A stretch of DNA of 64,000 nt from Paraburkholderia elongata. GTDB lineage: Bacteria; Pseudomonadota; Gammaproteobacteria; Burkholderiales; Burkholderiaceae. Position numbers and translations under genes: made by a program. Positions within the stretch are counted from its first letter, which is position 1; every line of letters starts with the position of its first letter. Shown here piece by piece: positions 1 through 8,631 of the stretch. The stretch lies in assembly GCF_013177735.1 (NCBI RefSeq), contig NZ_WOEZ01000102.1, positions 1 through 64,000 of the forward strand, in the 5' to 3' direction. Under the pieces are notes generated by a model. It was given only the letters and a program-made list of their open reading frames with translations. It was not told where the DNA came from and ran no database searches.

Positions 1-182
1 AGGAAACGTGGGCGCTGATCGTCTGGCTGAACTACGCAGCCTGGCTTCATATGCGCTTGATGAAGGGCCTGCGCGGCGCGGTGGCGGCATGGTGGGCGCT
101 GACCGGCCTGCTGGTGACGACCTTCGCGTTCCTCGGCGTTAATATGTTCCTGTCGGGGCTGCATAGCTACGGCAAGCTGTAA
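1..182 (+). CDS. Cytochrome c biogenesis protein CcsB/ResC family, C-terminal end (partial)
   Basis: The frame open at the left edge (first full codon at 3) runs to a TAA at 180-182 and gives 59 residues of a hydrophobic C-terminus. It has two membrane-like stretches and the tail GVNMFLSGLHSYGKL. That tail is typical of the CcsA/CcsB (ResC) haem-handling membrane protein, whose C-terminus ends in a similar LHSY motif. The family delivers haem to apocytochrome c on the periplasmic side of the inner membrane in the System II pathway. A strong terminator follows 27 bases later, so this is the end of a transcription unit. Only the tail is visible, so family assignment is good but CcsB versus CcsA naming is an inference. 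Confidence 0.7.
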   Translation, partial: ETWALIVWLNYAAWLHMRLMKGLRGAVAAWWALTGLLVTTFAFLGVNMFLSGLHSYGKL

Positions 183-208
183 GATCTGCCGTCCTGAGCC
201 GACTAAGA

Positions 209-240
209 ACCGCCGCGTGTTTCGCACCGGCGGTTTTTTT
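209..240 (+). terminator. Rho-independent terminator after the cytochrome c biogenesis gene
   Basis: Perfect 7-bp arms ACCGCCG (209-215) and CGGCGGT (228-234), extended by pairing of GTG with CAC inside, are followed by a run of seven T at 234-240. It ends the upstream transcript before msrP. Confidence 0.85.
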
Positions 241-379
241 ACGTCTGGCGGAATATTCGCTGAATCCAGGGTGTTTGTTAGAGCAGTACCTACGGATGGC
301 TGGGCGAGTGGCCAAACGAGCCGATCATCAATATGGCCCCGTAAGATAGACAACCGATGGGCCGGCAAGGAGCAGCACG

Positions 380-1375
380 ATGTGGATCAAGCGAAGCGAC
401 AGAATTCAACTCATCGGCGATGACATCGCGCGCAGCGAAATCACGCCGCAGCGGGTCTTCGAGAACCGGCGGCGCGTGTTGCAGGCCGCGGGTGCGTTAG
501 CGCTCGGCAGTCTGATCGGCGTGAATGGCGAAGCGCTGGCAGCGTATTCATCGCCGGATCCGAAGGCGCAAAAGCTCGCGGCGAAGACCAACGCGAAGTT
601 CGTCGCGCTCGACAAGATCACGCCGTACAAGGACATCACCGCGTACAACAACTACTACGAGTTCGGCACCGACAAAGCGGATCCCGCGCACAACGCCCGT
701 ACGTTGCGCCCTCATCCGTGGAAGGTGAGCGTTGAGGGCGAAATCAAGAATCCGAAGGTGTACGACATCGACGAATTGCTGAAGCTCGCACCGCTCGAGG
801 AGCGCGTGTACCGGTTGCGTTGCGTCGAAGGCTGGTCGATGGTGATTCCGTGGATCGGCGTGCCGCTCTCGGAGTTGATCAAGCGCGTGCAGCCGACCGG
901 CAATGCCAGGTACGTGCAATTCATCACGCTCGCCGATCCGTCGCAAATGCCCGGCCTGTCGACGCCGGTACTCGACTGGCCGTACACCGAAGGTCTGCGG
1001 ATGGACGAAGCGATGAATCCGCTGACGCTGCTGACGATGGGCCTCTACGGCCAAGTGCTGCCGAATCAGAATGGCGCGCCGATCCGTGTGGTGGTGCCGT
1101 GGAAATACGGCTTCAAGAGCGCGAAGTCGCTGGTGAAGATCCGCTTCCTCGACAAGCAGCCGCCGACCAGTTGGAACACATACGCGTCAAACGAATACGG
1201 CTTTTATTCGAATGTGAATCCGAACGTCGATCACCCGCGCTGGAGCCAGGCCACCGAGCGGCGCATCGGCGAAGATGGTTTCTTCACGCCCAAGCGCAAG
1301 ACGTTGATGTTCAACGGCTACGGCGATCAGGTTGCGTCGCTGTATCAGGGTATGGACCTGAAGAAAAACTTCTGA
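380..1375 (+). CDS. msrP: Protein-methionine-sulfoxide reductase catalytic subunit MsrP
   Basis: A 331-residue molybdopterin enzyme that reduces oxidised methionines in periplasmic proteins, taking electrons from the membrane partner MsrQ. An N-terminal Tat signal is visible: the basic ENRRR segment near residue 30, a hydrophobic stretch, and an EALA cleavage-like site near residue 54. The sulfite-oxidase-fold core includes RCVEGW with Cys148 as the expected molybdenum ligand, and conserved segments such as VPWKYGFKSAKS. Length matches the YedY/MsrP family. msrQ begins 14 bases after the stop, giving the usual msrPQ pair. The ATG at 380 follows a GGAGC-like ribosome-binding site. Confidence 0.95.
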   Translation: MWIKRSDRIQLIGDDIARSEITPQRVFENRRRVLQAAGALALGSLIGVNGEALAAYSSPDPKAQKLAAKTNAKFVALDKITPYKDITAYNNYYEFGTDKADPAHNARTLRPHPWKVSVEGEIKNPKVYDIDELLKLAPLEERVYRLRCVEGWSMVIPWIGVPLSELIKRVQPTGNARYVQFITLADPSQMPGLSTPVLDWPYTEGLRMDEAMNPLTLLTMGLYGQVLPNQNGAPIRVVVPWKYGFKSAKSLVKIRFLDKQPPTSWNTYASNEYGFYSNVNPNVDHPRWSQATERRIGEDGFFTPKRKTLMFNGYGDQVASLYQGMDLKKNF

Positions 1376-1389
1376 ACGACGGCGCGATC

Positions 1390-2097
1390 ATGGCTTCCGA
1401 TACGCAACCAATTACTCAAACCGAACGCAAAGCGCCGCGAGCAGCGCAGGCGTCGGCTACGGCCACAGTCACGGCAAAGCGCCCCGCAAGTGGCGCGCGC
1501 TGGATCGTGCCAGCCAAGATCGCGGTGTTTATCGCAGCCTGGTATCCGCTCGCGCGCATCGTGCTGTTCGGCATGACCGATCGGCTGGGCGCGAATCCGA
1601 TCGAGTTCATTACGCGCTCGACGGGGCTGTGGACGCTCGTCTTTCTTTGCATCACGTTGGCCGTGACGCCGTTGCGTCGACTGACCGGCATCGCTGCATT
1701 GGTCAGGTTTCGCCGGATGTTAGGCCTTTACGCATTCTTCTACGCGACGCTCCATTTCACCACGTACCTGTGGTTCGACAAGTGGTTCGATGTCGCCGCG
1801 ATTCTCAAGGACATCGGCAAGCGGCCGTTCATCACCGTGGGCTTTGCTGCGTTCGTGCTGCTGATCGCGTTGGCCGTTACGTCGCCGCGCGCGATGGTGC
1901 GCAAACTCGGACGCCGCTGGCAGACATTGCATCGCGCGATCTATGCGATCGGCGGGCTCGCGATTCTGCACTTCTGGTGGATGAAGGCGGGCAAGCACGA
2001 CCTGATTTTGCCGAAGATCTACGGCGCGATCATGGTCGCGTTGTTGGGGTGGCGTTTGATCATATGGCTGCGCGAGCGGAGGTTAAAGACGCGCTGA
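1390..2097 (+). CDS. msrQ: Protein-methionine-sulfoxide reductase haem-binding subunit MsrQ
   Basis: A 235-residue polytopic inner-membrane b-type haem protein (ferric reductase-like transmembrane family) that passes electrons from the quinone pool or flavin to MsrP. After an Ala-rich cytoplasmic N-terminus of about 40 residues there are roughly six hydrophobic segments. Histidines in ATLHFTTYLW, TLHRAIYAIG and ILHFWWMKAG are likely haem ligands. The open frame extends far upstream through msrP in a shadow frame. I chose the ATG at 1390 because it lies 14 bases after the msrP stop and gives the normal family length. It ends just before a shared terminator. Confidence 0.93.
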   Translation: MASDTQPITQTERKAPRAAQASATATVTAKRPASGARWIVPAKIAVFIAAWYPLARIVLFGMTDRLGANPIEFITRSTGLWTLVFLCITLAVTPLRRLTGIAALVRFRRMLGLYAFFYATLHFTTYLWFDKWFDVAAILKDIGKRPFITVGFAAFVLLIALAVTSPRAMVRKLGRRWQTLHRAIYAIGGLAILHFWWMKAGKHDLILPKIYGAIMVALLGWRLIIWLRERRLKTR

Positions 2098-2130
2098 CCT
2101 GACCGCTAGGAGCAGAGCGCGCAAATGATA

Positions 2131-2160
2131 AAAGGCGATGCCGCAGTGGCATCGCCTTTT
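2131..2160. terminator. Bidirectional terminator between msrQ and lysA
   Basis: Perfect 12-bp arms AAAGGCGATGCC (2131-2142) and GGCATCGCCTTT (2148-2159) around a 5-base loop have A-rich and T-rich flanks on the two sides. It sits between convergent msrQ and lysA and can serve both. Confidence 0.88.
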
Positions 2161-2183
2161 ATATGTCGCTTAAGCTCTGATGT

Positions 2184-3446
2184 TTACGCCGGCAAGATCA
2201 TTTCGCCCGCAAACAGCTGCTTGATCTCCTCACGAGCGCGAACGACATGCACTTGTGTACCATCAACCATCACCTCGGCCGCACGCGGACGGGTGTTGTA
2301 GTTCGAGCTCATCACGAAGCCATACGCGCCAGCCGAGCGAATCGCCAGCAGATCGCCCGGTTCGACCGCCAGCAGACGCTCACGACCCAGCCAGTCGCCA
2401 CTTTCGCAAACCGGGCCGACTACGTCGTACACGTGAGCGGGCACGTCGCGCTTAACGACAGCCTCGATCGCGTGATACGCCTCGTACATCGCGGGGCGTG
2501 CGAGATCCGTCATCGCCGCATCGACGATGGCGAAGTTCTTTTCTTCGCCTGGCTTCAGAAATTCGACGCGCGTGAGCAACACACCCGCATTGCCGACCAG
2601 CGAACGGCCCGGTTCGAAATACACCTCACGATGCCCGTGACCACGCGCTTCAATGCGATCCAGCACAGTGCGCACGAAGTCGCCAATTTCCGGCGGGGTT
2701 TCGTCGTCGTACGTGATACCGAGACCGCCGCCTACGTCGATGTGGCGAATCTTCACGCCGTCCTGCTCGATCTGTTCGACCAGTTCGAGAACCTTGTCGA
2801 CCGCGTCCAGATACGGTGCGACTTCAGTGATCTGCGAGCCGATATGGCAGTCGATGCCGACCACGTCGAGATGCGTCATTGCCGCGGCGGCTTGGTACGT
2901 AGCCCGCGCGTCTTCGAACGCGACGCCGAACTTGTTCGACTTCAGGCCGGTGGAAATATACGGATGCGTTTTCGCGTCGACGTCCGGATTCACGCGCAAC
3001 GAGACGGGCGCTTTTTTGCCCATTTCCGCCGCAACCGCATTCAGGCGGTCAAGCTCGGGAATCGATTCGACGTTGAAGCATTTAACGCCGGCGGCGAGTG
3101 CCTGACGCATCTCGTCTGCATTCTTGCCGACACCGGAAAACACGGTGTTTTCCGCTTTGCCGCCCGCGGCCAGCACGCGCGCCAATTCGCCGCCCGACAC
3201 GATGTCGAAGCCGGCGCCGAGGCGCGCGAACACGTTCAGCACCGCGAGATTGCTATTGGCCTTGACGGCGACGTGCACGGTCGCGCGGCGGCCGGCGCAA
3301 GCACCTGCGTAGGCATTCCAGGCTTCGGTGAGCGCGGCGCGCGAATAGACGTACAGCGGCGTGCCGAACTGCTCGGCGAGTGAGACGGCGGACACGCCCT
3401 CGGCGTGCAATACGCCGTCGACGTAGTCAAATGCGGATCGAGTCAT
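2184..3446 (-). CDS. lysA: Diaminopimelate decarboxylase
   Basis: A 420-residue PLP enzyme of the fold-III (alanine racemase-like) decarboxylases, converting meso-diaminopimelate to L-lysine in the last step of lysine synthesis. The PLP-binding Lys62 lies in VAVKANSN. Further family signatures are HIGSQI, the glycine-rich GGGLGITY that binds the PLP phosphate, and GPVCESGDWLG with the active-site cysteine near residue 345. Length is normal. It lies just downstream of lptM on the same strand (9-base gap), an order common in proteobacteria. Confidence 0.96.
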   Translation of the reverse strand: MTRSAFDYVDGVLHAEGVSAVSLAEQFGTPLYVYSRAALTEAWNAYAGACAGRRATVHVAVKANSNLAVLNVFARLGAGFDIVSGGELARVLAAGGKAENTVFSGVGKNADEMRQALAAGVKCFNVESIPELDRLNAVAAEMGKKAPVSLRVNPDVDAKTHPYISTGLKSNKFGVAFEDARATYQAAAAMTHLDVVGIDCHIGSQITEVAPYLDAVDKVLELVEQIEQDGVKIRHIDVGGGLGITYDDETPPEIGDFVRTVLDRIEARGHGHREVYFEPGRSLVGNAGVLLTRVEFLKPGEEKNFAIVDAAMTDLARPAMYEAYHAIEAVVKRDVPAHVYDVVGPVCESGDWLGRERLLAVEPGDLLAIRSAGAYGFVMSSNYNTRPRAAEVMVDGTQVHVVRAREEIKQLFAGEMILPA

Positions 3447-3455
3447 GCGAAAGTC

Positions 3456-3809
3456 TTATTGAGCGGGAGTGACAGCGGAGGCAGGTTGCACAGGCGCAGC
3501 AGCGGATGCGGCAGGCGCGGGCGGTGCTGCAAGTTCGCTTTCCGGCGACAGCGAGAGCGGCGCGCCGGTGGTGTCCGGTACCTCACCGATCGGGGAGGCG
3601 GTTTGCGCGCCCGGTTTCACTTCACCGGATGACGGTGACGGCGGCGGTTGCGTGCGATCGATCGGCTTGGCCGGTAGCGGCGGCACGGTGGGCAAATAGA
3701 GCGAACCGCGTTGTCCGCAGCCGGCAAGTGCACAACCTGCGAGAATGGCTAAACCCGCTACAATCGCGCGGCCGGGCGCCGCCGCGCGCATCCGAGATAC
3801 GACTCGCAT
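3456..3809 (-). CDS. lptM: LptM-type lipoprotein (LPS assembly-associated)
   Basis: A 117-residue lipoprotein with a basic N-terminus, a hydrophobic core and a lipobox LAGC around residue 30, followed directly by GQRGSLYLP. That is the hallmark of the small LptM/YifL proteins, which associate with the LptDE translocon and help its oxidative maturation. The rest is low-complexity, rich in Pro, Ala and Ser. Its place just upstream of lysA and divergent from cyaY is the conserved context. The start could be the second methionine (residue 7), which would shorten the n-region. The function is taken from family knowledge; the tail is too simple to add support. Confidence 0.82.
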   Translation of the reverse strand: MRVVSRMRAAAPGRAIVAGLAILAGCALAGCGQRGSLYLPTVPPLPAKPIDRTQPPPSPSSGEVKPGAQTASPIGEVPDTTGAPLSLSPESELAAPPAPAASAAAPVQPASAVTPAQ

Positions 3810-3844
3810 GACTGTCCCTGAATAAATAATCGATGGAGTTTAGC

Positions 3845-4162
3845 ATGTCCGATAGTGATTACCTGACCCGCGCGGAAGCCGCGCTAGCCGCCATCGAACG
3901 CGCGCTCGACGACACGGAAGCCGACATCGAACTCGAGCGCAGCGGTAATGTCCTGACCCTCGAATTCGAGAACCGCTCGAAGATCATTGTCAATCTGCAG
4001 CCGCCGATGAGCGAGATCTGGATCGCGGCGAAAGCGGGTGGTTTCCACTTCCGCTTCGTCGACGGTGAGTGGCGCGATACGCGCAGCGGCACGGAGTTTT
4101 TCGCCGCGCTGTCGGAGTACGCGACGCAGCAGGCTGGCGAGCCGGTTCACTTCGAAGCGTAA
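3845..4162 (+). CDS. cyaY: Frataxin-like iron-sulfur assembly protein CyaY
   Basis: A 105-residue acidic protein of the frataxin family, which binds iron and modulates IscS during Fe-S cluster assembly in the cytoplasm. The acidic first helix (ERALDDTEADIELE) and the central beta-sheet region with QPPMSEIWIAAKAGGFHF are characteristic. An upstream in-frame ATG exists at 3833, but the ATG at 3845 has GGAG at 3835-3838 eight bases away and matches the usual MSDxxYL start. It is divergent from lptM with only 35 bases between them, so its promoter probably lies inside lptM. Confidence 0.95.
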   Translation: MSDSDYLTRAEAALAAIERALDDTEADIELERSGNVLTLEFENRSKIIVNLQPPMSEIWIAAKAGGFHFRFVDGEWRDTRSGTEFFAALSEYATQQAGEPVHFEA

Positions 4163-4191
4163 AGCCAGCGGCTGAAGCCACCGTCCAAACG

Positions 4192-4224
4192 AAACCGCCG
4201 CGCGTTCAGCGCGGCGGTTTTTTT
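4192..4224. terminator. Terminator between cyaY and mrcA
   Basis: Perfect 12-bp arms AAACCGCCGCGC (4192-4203) and GCGCGGCGGTTT (4209-4220) with a 5-base loop are followed by T residues. It separates convergent cyaY and mrcA and has A-rich and T-rich sides for both directions. Confidence 0.9.
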
Positions 4225-4260
4225 CTAACGGACCTTGGAGCCATCTTTCGATGGCCTCCC

Positions 4261-6660
4261 TCAGTGCCCGCGGAACAGGTTCATGATGTTCTGCTTTTCC
4301 TGTTCGCCGACTTGCTCGGGCGCCGCCGCGGTCGCACCGCTCGCCTCGGCATCCAGTGCCGCTTGACTGACACCGACTGTCGCGACAAAACCGTGGCCCG
4401 GCGTGAAATCGTCGAAATACAGTTCTGAGCCGAGCTCGGTCACGTCGTCGGGCATCGGCATCTTGTAGTCCGGCACGCCTTTGAGGGCGCGCGCCATGTA
4501 TTCGATCCACACCGGCAACGCGAGGCCACCCCCCGTTTCCTTATCGCCGAGACTGCGCGGATTGTCGTAGCCGATCCACGCAATGGCCGTGAGCGTGTGC
4601 TGATAGCCCGCGAACCACGCATCGCGCGAGTCGTTGGTCGTGCCGGTCTTGCCGCCGAGATCGGTACGCTTCAGCACGTTGCTCTTCGCGCCCGTGCCAC
4701 GTTGCGCGACGCTTTGCAGCAGGCTGTTCATCACATACGCGTTGCGCGGTTCGATTGCGTGCGGCGCACTCTGCTCGGCGACTAGCGGTTGCGCGCGCGC
4801 CACGACGATGCCGCGCTGATCGGTGACTTCAGCGATCAGATACGGGTTGATGCGATAGCCGCCATTAGCAAACACCGAGAACGCGCCGGCCATCTGCAAG
4901 GGCGTGACGAGACCCGCGCCGAGCGCCATCGGCAGATAAGCCGGGTGGCGATCCGCATCGAAGCCGAAACGCGTGATGTATTGCTGCGCGTACTTGGTGC
5001 CGATCTGGTTCAGGATGCGAATCGACACAAGGTTCTTCGACTTCTGCAGCGCGGTGCGCATGGTCATCGGACCATCGAAACCGCCGCCGTAGTTCTTCGG
5101 TTCCCACGCCTGGCCACCTGTCTCCGCCGCGCTGAAAAAGAGTGGCGCATCATTGATCACCGTGGCCGGTCCGAGCCCCTTTTCGAGCGAGGCCGAGTAG
5201 ATGAACGGCTTGAAGCTCGAACCAGGCTGGCGCCACGCCTGGGTCACGTGGTTGAACTTGTTCTTGTTGAAGTCGAAGCCGCCGACCAGCGCACGAATCG
5301 CGCCATCTTGCGGCACCACCGAAACGAACGCGCCTTCCACTTGCGGCAACTGCGTAATCGACCAGTTGCCGTCGTCATCCTTCACGACGCGAATAATCGC
5401 GCCGGGCCGCACGCGCTGATTCGGCTGCGCGCGTGTGCCGAGCGCGAACTGCGCGAAGCGCAGGCCATCGCCCTGAATGGTCGCGACGTTGCCGTCGATG
5501 AAGGTGGCCTGCACCTGCTTCGGGCTCGCCGCCGTCACCACCGCGGCGATGATTTCGCCGTTGTCGGGATGCTCGAGCAACGCGTCGTCGATGGCCTGTT
5601 CGCGGTCGTCCGCATCGGACGGCAAATCGATGAACGCTTCCGGGCCGCGATATCCGTGGCGCCGTTCGTAGTCCATCAGGCCCTTGCGCAGCGCCCGGTA
5701 AGCAACGTCCTGATCGGCCGAGTCGATGGTGGTCACGACGTTCAGGCCGCGCGTGTATGCCTCCTCGCGATACTGCGCGTACATCATCTGCCGCACCATT
5801 TCCGCGACATACTCCGCGTGCACGCTGAACTCCTTGCCCGCGCCCTTGACGACCAGTGGCTGCTTGCTTGCCTCGTCGTACTGTTCCTGAGTGATGTAGT
5901 GCAATTCGTACATGCGCTGCAGGATGTACTCCTGACGGATCTTCGCGCGCTTCGGATTGACCACCGGGTTATACGCGGACGGCGCCTTCGGAAGCCCCGC
6001 CAGCATGGCGGATTCCGCCAGAGTCAGGTTCTTCAGATCTTTCCCGAAATACACCCGCGCCGCGCTCGCGAAGCCATACGCGCGCTGCCCGAGATAGATC
6101 TGATTCATGTACACCTCGAGAATCTGATCTTTCGTCAGCTTCGACTCGATCTTGTACGCGAGCAGCATCTCGTAGATCTTGCGCGTGTAGGTCTTCTCGC
6201 TCGAAAGGAAGAAGTTGCGCGCCACCTGCATGGTGATCGTGCTGGCGCCTTGCGTGGCGTGACCATTGGTCAGCGCGACAAAGCCGGCTCGCGCGATGCC
6301 TGTGAGGTCGACGCCGCCGTGATCGTAGAAGCGCGCGTCTTCGATTGCCAGCACGGCTTTCTTCAGGCTGTCGGGCACGTCCTGGATATGGACGATGTCG
6401 CGCCTCTCTTCACCGAATTCGCCGATCAGCACGTGGTCGGCCGTATAGATGCGCAAAGGCACCTTCGGCCGGTAGTCGGTCAGCGCGTCGAGCGACGGCA
6501 GGTTCGGCGTCGCGACCACCAGCGCATAGCCAAGCACCAGCAGCACGCACAGGATGCCTGCGACGATCAGACCCACAAAGCCGATGATGAGCTTGAGCCA
6601 CAAGGGGCGCTTGCGCTTCGGCGGCGCAGGCGGCGGGGACGTAGGAGACGTGGATTGCAT
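4261..6660 (-). CDS. mrcA: Penicillin-binding protein 1A, bifunctional transglycosylase/transpeptidase
   Basis: A 799-residue class A PBP that polymerises and crosslinks peptidoglycan. After a Pro/Lys-rich cytoplasmic tail comes one membrane anchor (about residues 22-52). The GT51 glycosyltransferase domain has the catalytic Glu in IEDARFYDHGG near residue 107. The transpeptidase domain has PGSSFKP (SxxK, near 481) and the GGKTGTT box near 670. An OB-like region lies between. It is divergent from pilM, an arrangement (ponA/mrcA-pilMNOPQ-aroKB) conserved in beta- and gammaproteobacteria. Length is normal. Confidence 0.95.
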   Translation of the reverse strand: MQSTSPTSPPPAPPKRKRPLWLKLIIGFVGLIVAGILCVLLVLGYALVVATPNLPSLDALTDYRPKVPLRIYTADHVLIGEFGEERRDIVHIQDVPDSLKKAVLAIEDARFYDHGGVDLTGIARAGFVALTNGHATQGASTITMQVARNFFLSSEKTYTRKIYEMLLAYKIESKLTKDQILEVYMNQIYLGQRAYGFASAARVYFGKDLKNLTLAESAMLAGLPKAPSAYNPVVNPKRAKIRQEYILQRMYELHYITQEQYDEASKQPLVVKGAGKEFSVHAEYVAEMVRQMMYAQYREEAYTRGLNVVTTIDSADQDVAYRALRKGLMDYERRHGYRGPEAFIDLPSDADDREQAIDDALLEHPDNGEIIAAVVTAASPKQVQATFIDGNVATIQGDGLRFAQFALGTRAQPNQRVRPGAIIRVVKDDDGNWSITQLPQVEGAFVSVVPQDGAIRALVGGFDFNKNKFNHVTQAWRQPGSSFKPFIYSASLEKGLGPATVINDAPLFFSAAETGGQAWEPKNYGGGFDGPMTMRTALQKSKNLVSIRILNQIGTKYAQQYITRFGFDADRHPAYLPMALGAGLVTPLQMAGAFSVFANGGYRINPYLIAEVTDQRGIVVARAQPLVAEQSAPHAIEPRNAYVMNSLLQSVAQRGTGAKSNVLKRTDLGGKTGTTNDSRDAWFAGYQHTLTAIAWIGYDNPRSLGDKETGGGLALPVWIEYMARALKGVPDYKMPMPDDVTELGSELYFDDFTPGHGFVATVGVSQAALDAEASGATAAAPEQVGEQEKQNIMNLFRGH

Positions 6661-6685
6661 ATGGGCACCAAAATACAGTCCCGCG

Positions 6686-6691
6686 ATTATA
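6686..6691 (-). promoter_or_regulatory. Putative -10 element for mrcA
   Basis: On the minus strand TATAAT lies 26 bases before the mrcA ATG, implying a leader of roughly 20 bases. No good -35 hexamer is seen 16-18 bases upstream, so this rests on a perfect -10 only. Confidence 0.4.
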
Positions 6692-6913
6692 GCCGCCTCG
6701 CTTTTCAGCTTTCGGCGTGCTTACTGACAGTTCTTGACAAGTCGGCGCGCCGCGCAGGAATGACTTCACTGTAGACGCTTTGATGGCGGAGAGGGCGCGC
6801 GTCGCGCAACGTTAGCCATTTGGCTGAGTGTCGCGCGGCGGCGCGGCTACGCACAATTCTTCCTCGTTACGCGCGTTCGAATGGTTCGTCGCGTGAGTCT
6901 GAGGGAGGGCGTG

Positions 6914-7906
6914 ATGACGTTCAAAAGTTCGTGGCTTCAAAGTGTGCGACTCGGTGCGCAGCGTTTTGCAGCGGGGATCGATGTGAGTTCGCAGGCGGTG
7001 CGTCTGGTCGTGGTGAGTCAGCATTCGCGCGCACGTGCCGCGCTGCATATCGAATACGCGGGCACCGTGCCGCTTGGCGCCGGCGCGATGGCCGGCACGG
7101 AGATCGCCGACCGGCATGCGGTGGCGCGTGCGTTGCGCGACGCATTCGCCGGTCTGCCGCGCGCGTGTGCGACGCATGCATTGCGATGCGCGATGGCGCT
7201 GCCCGCTTCGGCCACATTGACAACCACCGTGCCGCTCACACGGCTCGCCACGCTCGCCGGTTGTACGGAAGACGGCGGCCATGAACTCGCCGAACTCGAA
7301 CCGGCGGTGATGAGCGAAGTCGAGCGCATCGCAGGCCTCGAGCGGCATGCGTTGGCGGTCGACTGGTTCGTCGACGAAAAGCGTTCGCCGATCCGTTCCG
7401 TGACGATCGCCGCAACCGCACGCCAGCATCTCGAGGCACGTATCGAATGCGCGGCGACCGCCGGTATCTCGCTCACTGCGATCGATGGCGAGCCGCATGC
7501 GGCTTTGCGCGCCATGCGCTACGCGGCGAGCCACGAACTCGATCCGCACGAGCCCTATGTCGCGCTCTGGATCGGCACGGACGGCGTGTACGGCTGGCGC
7601 ATCGTCGACGACTGCCTGGTTGGCGAAATGCGTTACCCCGCGCCCGAGCACGCCGATCTCGCCGACGCGTTGCGCGATCTCGTCCACGGCCCCGTACTCG
7701 ACTGCGCGTTGTTGAGTGGCGAGGTCAATTTGCTCGACGGCGTGGGTTTCTCGATTGCGGATATAGCCGACGTGTTGGGCTGCACTGTGCTGCCGTTCGA
7801 ATGTGCGGCGCTTGGTGGGCTCGCACGTCAACTGCACGACCCGTTGTTGCACGAGCCTGCCGCCGCGGTTGCCTTCGGACTTGCATTGCGTGGGGTGCTC
7901 GAATGA
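6914..7906 (+). CDS. pilM: Type IV pilus assembly protein PilM-like (actin-like ATPase)
   Basis: A 330-residue protein with the actin-like ATPase start AAGIDVSSQAVRLVVV (about residues 14-30). It is a cytoplasmic component that docks on the PilN N-terminus beneath the inner membrane. The sequence is well diverged from textbook PilM, so the call leans on gene order: divergent mrcA upstream and pilN, pilO, secretin and aroK downstream. I prefer the ATG at 6914 over an upstream start at 6881 because GAGGGAGGG precedes it at a proper distance. Its stop overlaps the pilN start. It could serve DNA uptake rather than surface pili. Confidence 0.82.
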   Translation: MTFKSSWLQSVRLGAQRFAAGIDVSSQAVRLVVVSQHSRARAALHIEYAGTVPLGAGAMAGTEIADRHAVARALRDAFAGLPRACATHALRCAMALPASATLTTTVPLTRLATLAGCTEDGGHELAELEPAVMSEVERIAGLERHALAVDWFVDEKRSPIRSVTIAATARQHLEARIECAATAGISLTAIDGEPHAALRAMRYAASHELDPHEPYVALWIGTDGVYGWRIVDDCLVGEMRYPAPEHADLADALRDLVHGPVLDCALLSGEVNLLDGVGFSIADIADVLGCTVLPFECAALGGLARQLHDPLLHEPAAAVAFGLALRGVLE

Positions 7907-8631
7907 TGCGCGGCCTGCGTTTCGGTTTGGATCCGGCGGGCCCGAACAAGCGGGCTTCTACGCGTGGCGCGCGCTTCGCACCGCCGTGGCTCGGCGGTTT
8001 CAATCTGCTGCCGTATAGGCAACGCAACGCGCGGCTCGCGCGCCGGCGGCGTCTGCTCGAATGGGTTGCCGCGGCGCTCGCCGGTTTTGCGGCCGTGCTC
8101 GCGTTAGCCGGGTGGCAAGCGTTCGAAAGGGCGCGGCTCGATGCACAGCGCGCGTCGATCGAACAATCGCTGACGCATCTGGCCATGCCGCTCGCGGAGC
8201 ACGCCAGGTTACTGCGCGCGCAAGACGAACAACGCAACGGCGCGGCGCGTGCGATGAACTTGTCCGAGCCGCTTACGCATTTGCGCGATCTGCTGAATGC
8301 ATTGAGTTTTGAACCCGGTGATGGCGTGGTGCTGCAGCAGTTGCGCCAGCGCGAGTACGAGACGGAGTTGCTCGCGACCTCGCGCGGACATATCGCGTCG
8401 GCCGAGTGGCTCAAACGTTTGAGCGCGATCCGCGGCGTGAAGGGCGCGGAGGTAAACGAGCTGCGTCGCTCCGCGCCACGCAGCGGTGCGGTTGCGGCGG
8501 CCAACGTGACCGGCCCGATCGAATTCGGAGCGCATCTGCGCTGGGGCGACCCGCGCAAGAAAACGGTCCATACGTCCGGCCTTGCGGCGCAACGTCCCAT
8601 GAAGTCTGAACAATCAGGAGGTACGAAATGA
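7903..8631 (+). CDS. pilN: Type IV pilus assembly protein PilN-like
   Basis: A 242-residue bitopic membrane protein. The N-terminal tail carries FNLLPYR (residues 33-39), the PilN signature that inserts into the PilM groove. A membrane segment (about 52-72) and a periplasmic domain with a predicted helical stretch follow. The first two codons are ATG ATG (7903 and 7906), and the start overlaps the pilM stop. The N-terminal extension before NLLP is longer than usual for PilN, so the start could be debated, but the overlap supports coupling. The 3' end overlaps the next gene by four bases (ATGA). Confidence 0.85.
   Translation: MMRGLRFGLDPAGPNKRASTRGARFAPPWLGGFNLLPYRQRNARLARRRRLLEWVAAALAGFAAVLALAGWQAFERARLDAQRASIEQSLTHLAMPLAEHARLLRAQDEQRNGAARAMNLSEPLTHLRDLLNALSFEPGDGVVLQQLRQREYETELLATSRGHIASAEWLKRLSAIRGVKGAEVNELRRSAPRSGAVAAANVTGPIEFGAHLRWGDPRKKTVHTSGLAAQRPMKSEQSGGTK

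Noticed and set aside
4789..6774. 661-codon open frame on the plus strand, opposite mrcA
   Set aside because: It is antisense to a full-length PBP1A gene with all catalytic motifs. Its Arg/His/Asp-rich product has no family features and reflects mirrored codon use in GC-rich DNA.
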